The notes below the pieces were generated by a model that had not been told where the DNA came from, ran no database searches, and was given only the letters and a program-made list of their open reading frames with translations. The position numbers were made by a program, and so were the translations under genes. A stretch of DNA of 9,338 bases from CAYNJF01 sp964351745 (lineage in GTDB: Bacteria; Pseudomonadota; Gammaproteobacteria; Berkiellales; Berkiellaceae). Positions 4,934-9,338 of the stretch are shown one piece after another (the first letter of the stretch is position 1; each line of letters opens with the position of its first letter). The stretch is taken from the NCBI GenBank assembly GCA_964351745.1, contig CAYGPI010000095.1:1-9338 (forward strand). Reading direction: 5' to 3'.

Positions 4934-7249
4934 GGTGGGTTATTGGCCTTTTCTATGCTATCGCACCCACTAATGATTCCAATATCGTTTGGTCTATTAG
5001 TAGGGTGTGAGTCGTTAAACTTACTTCGTTCGTTGCCTTCTTGGTACGCCACCATCGCGACAACTTTAGGTGTTGTCGTGCTTTCTTTGTGCATACGCAA
5101 ATACATGAAGCAGCCATGGGCAAACATATGTCTTAGTTTCTTTTTGGCCTTGGCTGGCGGCATATCATGGTCTCTATGGGTCGTCAAAGAGCGGCTCAAT
5201 GTGCCAGTATATTTATTTGATGAGCAGTCTACGATTCGAGGTCATGTCATAAGCGCGCCTGCCCTAATTTCAAATAGGGTTCGGTTTGATTTTAAACTAA
5301 CTGAGCTTTGTGATCCAGTGAATCATTGTGAGCCATTCAACGGGAAAGTTAAACTTTTTGTGGGGAGTAAGATTGGGCAAGACTTACAGCAGGGCGACGA
5401 ATTAGCTGTTATGGCTCAACTACAAAAGCCTATTGGGCTAAGAAATCCTGGAGGAAAGTCAAAGGCTAAACAATATTTTTTAAATGGTTTCGTCGCTGAG
5501 GGCAAGGTCTTGAACCTGAAGTGTTTACACAAGGGGGCTTCTTTTTCTTGGCGTACGGCCATTAAACAAAGAATTATCGAGAAACTTAAAGATAGCGAGC
5601 GATTAGGGATTTTTCTTGCACTTGTTGTCGGTGATCAAAGTTACATAGCTGATGGGCAGTGGGCTATGTTTAGGGCTACAGGCACAAGTCATCTTATGGC
5701 CATTTCTGGGTTGCATATTGGCCTTGTTGCTAGTTTTTGTTATTACTTAGGTCTTTATCTGTGGGGCTATCTTTGTCGCCGCATAAAGGCTTCATCTGCA
5801 ATTTTTGCGGGGACATTTGCCATTGTTGGGGCCTTGATTTATGCCTATTTAGCTGGTGGATCTATCCCAACACAAAGGGCTTGTCTCATGGTGGGCGTTG
5901 TGATGCTTGGCATGATGGCGCACCGATGGCTTCCTAAAATTCAAGTCTTTGTGATAGCCCTTTTGCTTGTACTTATTTGGGATCCGTTAGCCGTGCATCG
6001 TCCAGGGTTTTGGTTATCTTTTGGAGCTGTTATTCTTTTACTCATGATTGGCCAGTCGCATGCAAAACCGTCGTCCTTCAGAAAATGGATCCTCCCACAA
6101 ATATTGCTATTTTTTGGCATGTTGCCATTAAGTCTATGCTGGTTTGAGCAAGCATCTCTGATGTCACCTTTGGCTAATCTGATTGCCATCCCATGGATGA
6201 GTTTTTTGGTGGTGCCAGGTGCTCTTTTGGGCTCCTTGGTCGAACTTCCTTTTCTTAGTCAAATGATTCTTGAGCTTAGTGATGTTGCACTAAAAATGCT
6301 TTGTTGGATTCTGGAAACTTTAAACCAACCCTGGAGTATGATTCATCTACATCTTTCTTCGAGCTCTTTGGTTTGGATATTGATTGGTGCGATTTTCATG
6401 TATCTGCCCAAAGGGCTGCGCGGTAGATCTTTGTTATTTTTAGCTTTCGCACCTATCATTTTACCTCAGTCATCATCGGTTAAGTCTGGGGATTTTTTAT
6501 TACATGTGTTGGACGTTGGGCAGGGAACATCCATTGTTGTTGAGACGCAAAATCATTTGCTGGTCTACGACTATGGAGGGCAATCACCCTTGGGTTTTGA
6601 TGCTGGCAGCCAAGTTTTGAACCCCTTCTTAAGACGCTTGCCAAGAAAAAAGATTGATCTAAGTATTATTAGCCATGCGGATAAAGATCATTATGGTGGT
6701 TTTGACTCTGTTGCTAAACAATTTCCGATAAACCAATCGATGACATCGAATCGTCAGCTTCTTGAGGCTGAGCGTGTTTGTCGTCAAGGGGATAGTTGGC
6801 AATGGGATGGGATTTCATTTGAATTTTTGCATCCGAGTGATCGATTGCCACACAAGAAGAACAATCAATCTTGCGTTTTAAAGATATCAACGCAAAATGT
6901 TAGTGCCTTAGTCACAGGCGATATTGAGTCGATCGTTGAAGATCAATTAGTGGCGCATTATGGTGCAGACTTGCAATCCAATATTTTGATTGTGCCGCAT
7001 CATGGTAGCAAGACCTCATCTAGTCAGGCATTTATTGAAGCTGTCTCGCCTCAATACGCCATTATCACTGCTGGAAGAACAAATGCGTATCATCATCCAC
7101 ACGCCAGCGTGGTTCAGCGATATTTAGATTATAAAGTCTCTATCTTGAAGACTTTTGAGACGGGTGCTATCTGCTTTAAGGTTGGCAAGATCCTATTAAG
7201 CGAGCCAAGACTGTGGGCAACGCAGGCGAGAAAAATTTGGGATGAATAA
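4871..7249 (+). CDS. comEC: DNA internalization-related competence protein ComEC/Rec2
   Basis: Inner-membrane channel that takes single-stranded DNA into the cytoplasm in natural transformation. With the first possible start it has 792 residues, normal for gammaproteobacterial ComEC. The N-terminal part has membrane segments and then a soluble OB-like domain (DUF4131), about 110-220. The Competence domain has the hallmark GTSHLMAISGLHIG at 271-284 and many membrane segments to about 530. The C-terminal metallo-beta-lactamase-like domain starts at HVLDVGQG (545) and keeps its metal-binding motif HADKDH at 602-607, LVTGD, and PHHGSKTS with His710 and 711. No damage is seen. GTG 4871 overlaps the divergent gene. 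ATG 4955 (residue 29) and ATG 4973 (residue 35) fit the usual N-terminus, just before the first membrane segment, though none has a clear Shine-Dalgarno. Confidence 0.95.
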   Translation: MLMTFQRFRIGHPSFKQFFRHGGLLAFSMLSHPLMIPISFGLLVGCESLNLLRSLPSWYATIATTLGVVVLSLCIRKYMKQPWANICLSFFLALAGGISWSLWVVKERLNVPVYLFDEQSTIRGHVISAPALISNRVRFDFKLTELCDPVNHCEPFNGKVKLFVGSKIGQDLQQGDELAVMAQLQKPIGLRNPGGKSKAKQYFLNGFVAEGKVLNLKCLHKGASFSWRTAIKQRIIEKLKDSERLGIFLALVVGDQSYIADGQWAMFRATGTSHLMAISGLHIGLVASFCYYLGLYLWGYLCRRIKASSAIFAGTFAIVGALIYAYLAGGSIPTQRACLMVGVVMLGMMAHRWLPKIQVFVIALLLVLIWDPLAVHRPGFWLSFGAVILLLMIGQSHAKPSSFRKWILPQILLFFGMLPLSLCWFEQASLMSPLANLIAIPWMSFLVVPGALLGSLVELPFLSQMILELSDVALKMLCWILETLNQPWSMIHLHLSSSSLVWILIGAIFMYLPKGLRGRSLLFLAFAPIILPQSSSVKSGDFLLHVLDVGQGTSIVVETQNHLLVYDYGGQSPLGFDAGSQVLNPFLRRLPRKKIDLSIISHADKDHYGGFDSVAKQFPINQSMTSNRQLLEAERVCRQGDSWQWDGISFEFLHPSDRLPHKKNNQSCVLKISTQNVSALVTGDIESIVEDQLVAHYGADLQSNILIVPHHGSKTSSSQAFIEAVSPQYAIITAGRTNAYHHPHASVVQRYLDYKVSILKTFETGAICFKVGKILLSEPRLWATQARKIWDE
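4955..4982 (-). promoter_or_regulatory. Possible promoter of the DUF2062 gene
   Basis: On the minus strand TTGGAA (4982-4977), a 16-base spacer and TAGCAT (4960-4955), each four of six to consensus. It lies inside the 5' part of comEC and would start transcription near 4948, about 15 bases before ATG 4933. Confidence 0.25.
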
Positions 7250-7287
7250 ATCCTGTTAGTTTTTAGGTTTTGATCCATTCAGGTGTG

Positions 7288-7314
7288 TTGATTTCCAGCT
7301 AAACTAATTATAAA
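7288..7314 (+). promoter_or_regulatory. Possible promoter of exbB
   Basis: TTGATT (7288-7293), a short 15-base spacer and TATAAA (7309-7314) in the 85-base gap after comEC. Transcription would begin near 7321, just before the GGAG Shine-Dalgarno (7324-7327). No terminator is seen after comEC, so read-through is also possible. Confidence 0.35.
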
Positions 7315-7334
7315 TATCTAGTTGGAGAACAATC

Positions 7335-7988
7335 ATGTTGGAACTTTTTATGTCAGGTGGCTTCTTAATGCTTCCTATCCTTTTATGCTCCATTGTGGCG
7401 TTGGCTATTATTGTTGAGCGATCTTTGGTCTTACGATCTTCAACGATAGCGCCTGAGGAAGTCTTGCCAACTATGTTACATAACTTGCAAAACGGTAGGT
7501 TGGATAAGAAGCAGTTGAAAATTATGGCTGACAAGAGTCCCCTCGCAAAAGTTCTGTCTAAAGGGTTTCACAATATTTCTGAAGGCCAAGATATGATCAT
7601 GTTAAGAATGGCGGAGCAGGGTAGGCATTCGCTTCATGCACTTGAGAGATATTTAAATACTTTGGGCACCATTGCTGCTATTGCCCCACTCATTGGTCTT
7701 TTGGGGACTGTTACAGGCATGATTGAGGTTTTTTCAGCCATTACTCAGTTAGGGCCAACAGATCCAGAAATACTAGCAGGAGGCATATCTCAAGCTTTAT
7801 TAACAACCGCTTTTGGATTGTCAGTTGCAATTCCAAGTATGATGTTTCACCGTCATTTTCATCGTAAGATTGATGAATTTTCAGTGACTTTTGAGCAAGA
7901 GGCCGCAAAATTATCTGAATACATTAAAGAAATTCATTATAGCGCTTATGTGGATAAAAAAAGTGGGACAGGTAAAAGGGTTGCATAG
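7335..7988 (+). CDS. exbB: MotA/TolQ/ExbB proton channel family protein
   Basis: Pentameric membrane part of an ExbB/ExbD proton-driven motor, which normally energises TonB or a similar envelope process. At 217 residues it has the short N-terminus of this type. Membrane segments are at about 9-27, 108-132 and 152-173, with the conserved third-segment motif GGISQALLTTAFGLSVAIP at 149-167 and GLLGTVTGM at 121-129. ATG 7335 has GGAG seven bases upstream. The stop is 14 bases before exbD, so the two are one operon. No tonB is in the window. ExbB/ExbD pairs next to msbA are familiar in several gammaproteobacteria, so its partner could be something other than a classical siderophore receptor system. 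TolQ is the nearest alternative. Confidence 0.9.
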   Translation: MLELFMSGGFLMLPILLCSIVALAIIVERSLVLRSSTIAPEEVLPTMLHNLQNGRLDKKQLKIMADKSPLAKVLSKGFHNISEGQDMIMLRMAEQGRHSLHALERYLNTLGTIAAIAPLIGLLGTVTGMIEVFSAITQLGPTDPEILAGGISQALLTTAFGLSVAIPSMMFHRHFHRKIDEFSVTFEQEAAKLSEYIKEIHYSAYVDKKSGTGKRVA

Positions 7989-8002
7989 TTAAGGTATATT
8001 TT

Positions 8003-8434
8003 ATGATAAAATCTATTTCAATGCGTAGACGCAAAGCTGAAGAGTTAAGTTTAAACCTTACCCCATTGATTGATGTGGTTTTTTTGCTCTTAATTTTTTT
8101 TATGGTGACCACAAACTTCAAGACAATTGACCAACTTGGTGTGGAGTTGCCACAAACTAGGACTCAACATGGCTCAGAAGTTATTCAAGGCGTACAACTA
8201 AATATTAGCCATCTTGGAGAATATATGATTGGAGATGAGTTGATTGCCAAAGACTTGAGCCACTTAAAATCCAGTTTAGTTAGTAACTTTGAATCACTGG
8301 AAGGCAAAAACAAGCTCTTGTATATCTTAGGTGATAGAATGGCACCACATCAATCCGTCGTATCTGCCATGGATGTTGCGCAAAAAATAGGTATTACACG
8401 TATTAAAATTGTAACTGAGCAGATTAAGCAATGA
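8003..8434 (+). CDS. exbD: ExbD/TolR family biopolymer transport protein
   Basis: Partner of ExbB; its single membrane helix sits inside the ExbB pentamer and carries the proton-accepting aspartate. The N-terminus is basic (MRRRKAEE), the helix covers about 21-38 and contains Asp24 in LTPLIDVVFLLLIFFMV, the residue needed for proton use. A periplasmic domain fills the rest of the 143 residues, as usual. ATG 8003 has AAGG eight bases upstream; an internal ATG (residue 7) is less well placed. Confidence 0.92.
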   Translation: MIKSISMRRRKAEELSLNLTPLIDVVFLLLIFFMVTTNFKTIDQLGVELPQTRTQHGSEVIQGVQLNISHLGEYMIGDELIAKDLSHLKSSLVSNFESLEGKNKLLYILGDRMAPHQSVVSAMDVAQKIGITRIKIVTEQIKQ

Positions 8435-8452
8435 TTAGGTTTGGAGGTCTCG

Positions 8453-8479
8453 ATGTGGCTTTTCAGGCGAGCAAAGTAA
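8453..8479 (+). CDS. 8-codon ORF with a strong ribosome binding site between exbD and msbA
   Basis: GGAGG (8443-8447), five bases, then ATG and the codons for MWLFRRAK and TAA. This Shine-Dalgarno is far better than that of msbA 26 bases further on, so translation of this mini-ORF could couple to or modulate msbA. It may be only a relic of a lost gene or a chance match. Confidence 0.25.
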   Translation: MWLFRRAK

Positions 8480-8504
8480 TAAAATAAGTATAAATATAAG
8501 ATCC

Positions 8505-9338
8505 ATGAATACACAGACCATGCCAAGCCTTCAGGTGTATCGAAGGTTACTATCGGCTATATTGCCGTACAAATTAATATTTGCCTTCGCAATCATCGGT
8601 AATTTACTGTATGGCGTTGTGGACGCAAGTTTTATCTACCTTTTTAAGCCTTTATTAGATGATGGTTTTGTTGCCCAAGATAAAAACTTCATTGTATGGG
8701 TTCCATTCATCATTATGGTGATTTTTTTGTTCAGAGGCATCGCTAGCTTTATGTCATCCTATTGTATGGGGTGGGTTGGTCGTCGAGTGGTGATGAACTT
8801 TAGGCAGGAGATGTTTGCTCATTTTTTGGTTTTGCCCACTTCCTATTATGATAAAAGTACTTCGGGTGAGCTGCTTGCTAAAATCACTTACAACGTTGAG
8901 CAGGTAGCAGATGCTTGTACAGATGCGTTTACTGTTTTAGTGAGAGAGTCCTTCACAACTATTTGTCTGCTGGGGGTGATGCTCTTTATTAGCTGGCAAT
9001 TAACTTGTATGTTTTTTCTCATCGTGCCAGTCATGGCTGGTATTATTCATATTATCAGCAAGCGATTACGCAAACTCTCAACAAAAATACAAAATTCTAT
9101 AGGCTCAGTGACGCATGTTTCAGAAGAGGCTATCGAGGGTCAAAGAGTGATTAAAGCCTTTGGTGGTCAAGATTATGAATTAGAGCAAATTAAAAGAGTG
9201 ACGGAAGACAATCGTCGCCAAGAAATGAAATTGATAGCCACTTCCGCTTTAAGCGTACCTCATGTCCAAAATATTGGCTCTGTTGTGCTGGCCGCCCCTG
9301 TTTATTTGGCGACGCTGCCTCCAAGTAACGGACTCGGT
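8505..9338 (+). CDS. msbA: Lipid A export ABC transporter MsbA (3' end missing)
   Basis: Homodimeric ABC flippase that moves lipid A-core from the inner to the outer leaflet of the inner membrane. The first 278 residues are visible and the frame is open at the right edge, so the nucleotide-binding domain is outside the window. Recognisable parts are LLPYK-like RRLLSAILPYK at 13-23, FKPLLDDGF at 47-55, RGIASFMSSYC at 77-87, and STSGELLAKITYNVEQV at 118-134. Membrane segments are near 24-47, 62-85, 146-164 and 167-185. The match to MsbA is clear along the whole part. ATG 8505 has only a weak AAG ribosome binding site; TATAAA lies at 8489-8494 without a good -35. It follows exbD by 70 bases and is probably co-transcribed. 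Confidence 0.92.
   Translation, partial: MNTQTMPSLQVYRRLLSAILPYKLIFAFAIIGNLLYGVVDASFIYLFKPLLDDGFVAQDKNFIVWVPFIIMVIFLFRGIASFMSSYCMGWVGRRVVMNFRQEMFAHFLVLPTSYYDKSTSGELLAKITYNVEQVADACTDAFTVLVRESFTTICLLGVMLFISWQLTCMFFLIVPVMAGIIHIISKRLRKLSTKIQNSIGSVTHVSEEAIEGQRVIKAFGGQDYELEQIKRVTEDNRRQEMKLIATSALSVPHVQNIGSVVLAAPVYLATLPPSNGLG

Noticed and set aside
4885..5199. Minus-strand frame of 104 codons
   Set aside because: Antisense to the ComEC N-terminal region and overlapping the DUF2062 start; no family features.
7250..7334. Terminator after comEC
   Set aside because: The gap has T-rich stretches but no stem that I could pair, so none is called.

Overview
The window looks like a chromosomal stretch from an AT-rich gammaproteobacterium. 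The gene content (LolD, DUF2062 protein, ComEC, ExbB, ExbD, MsbA) and the motif details fit a member of, or a relative of, the Legionella/Coxiella group. That placement is an inference from remembered family sequences and gene order, not from a search. No tRNA, rRNA, CRISPR array, transposase or phage gene was recognised.

Layout. (1) 1-440: the 3' part of lolD, cut by the left edge. (2) 547-2193, minus strand: an intact class I glutamine-amidotransferase-like (peptidase C26-like) protein. Upstream of it lies a short HTH protein gene with an odd leader: a 17-codon ORF, two hairpins and signs of a frameshift. A terminator-like hairpin separates the two genes. (3) About 2274-2860: roughly 590 bp without a recognisable gene. 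It holds one structured-looking segment with a short ORF behind a strong Shine-Dalgarno. (4) 2914-4254: a CNNM/CorC-type (DUF21-CBS-CBS-CorC_HlyC) membrane protein, closed by a shared bidirectional terminator. (5) 4346-4933 (-) and 4871-7249 (+): a DUF2062 membrane protein and ComEC, head to head with overlapping 5' ends. (6) 7335-9338: exbB, exbD and the 5' part of msbA, cut by the right edge.

How the genes fit together. LolD powers lipoprotein release to the outer membrane. MsbA flips lipid A-core across the inner membrane. ExbB/ExbD form a proton-driven inner-membrane motor, and ComEC is the inner-membrane channel for DNA uptake. In several gammaproteobacteria lolD, DUF2062, comEC, exbB, exbD and msbA lie close together as an envelope cluster. 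Here the amidotransferase, HTH and CNNM genes and the long non-coding stretch sit between lolD and the rest, so 441-4330 looks like an accessory insertion.

The items most worth a second look are the HTH gene leader (about 2118-2273, minus strand), the structured gene-poor segment around 2490-2660, the start of comEC, and an 8-codon ORF with a very strong ribosome binding site between exbD and msbA. No clear new defence or mobile system is visible.
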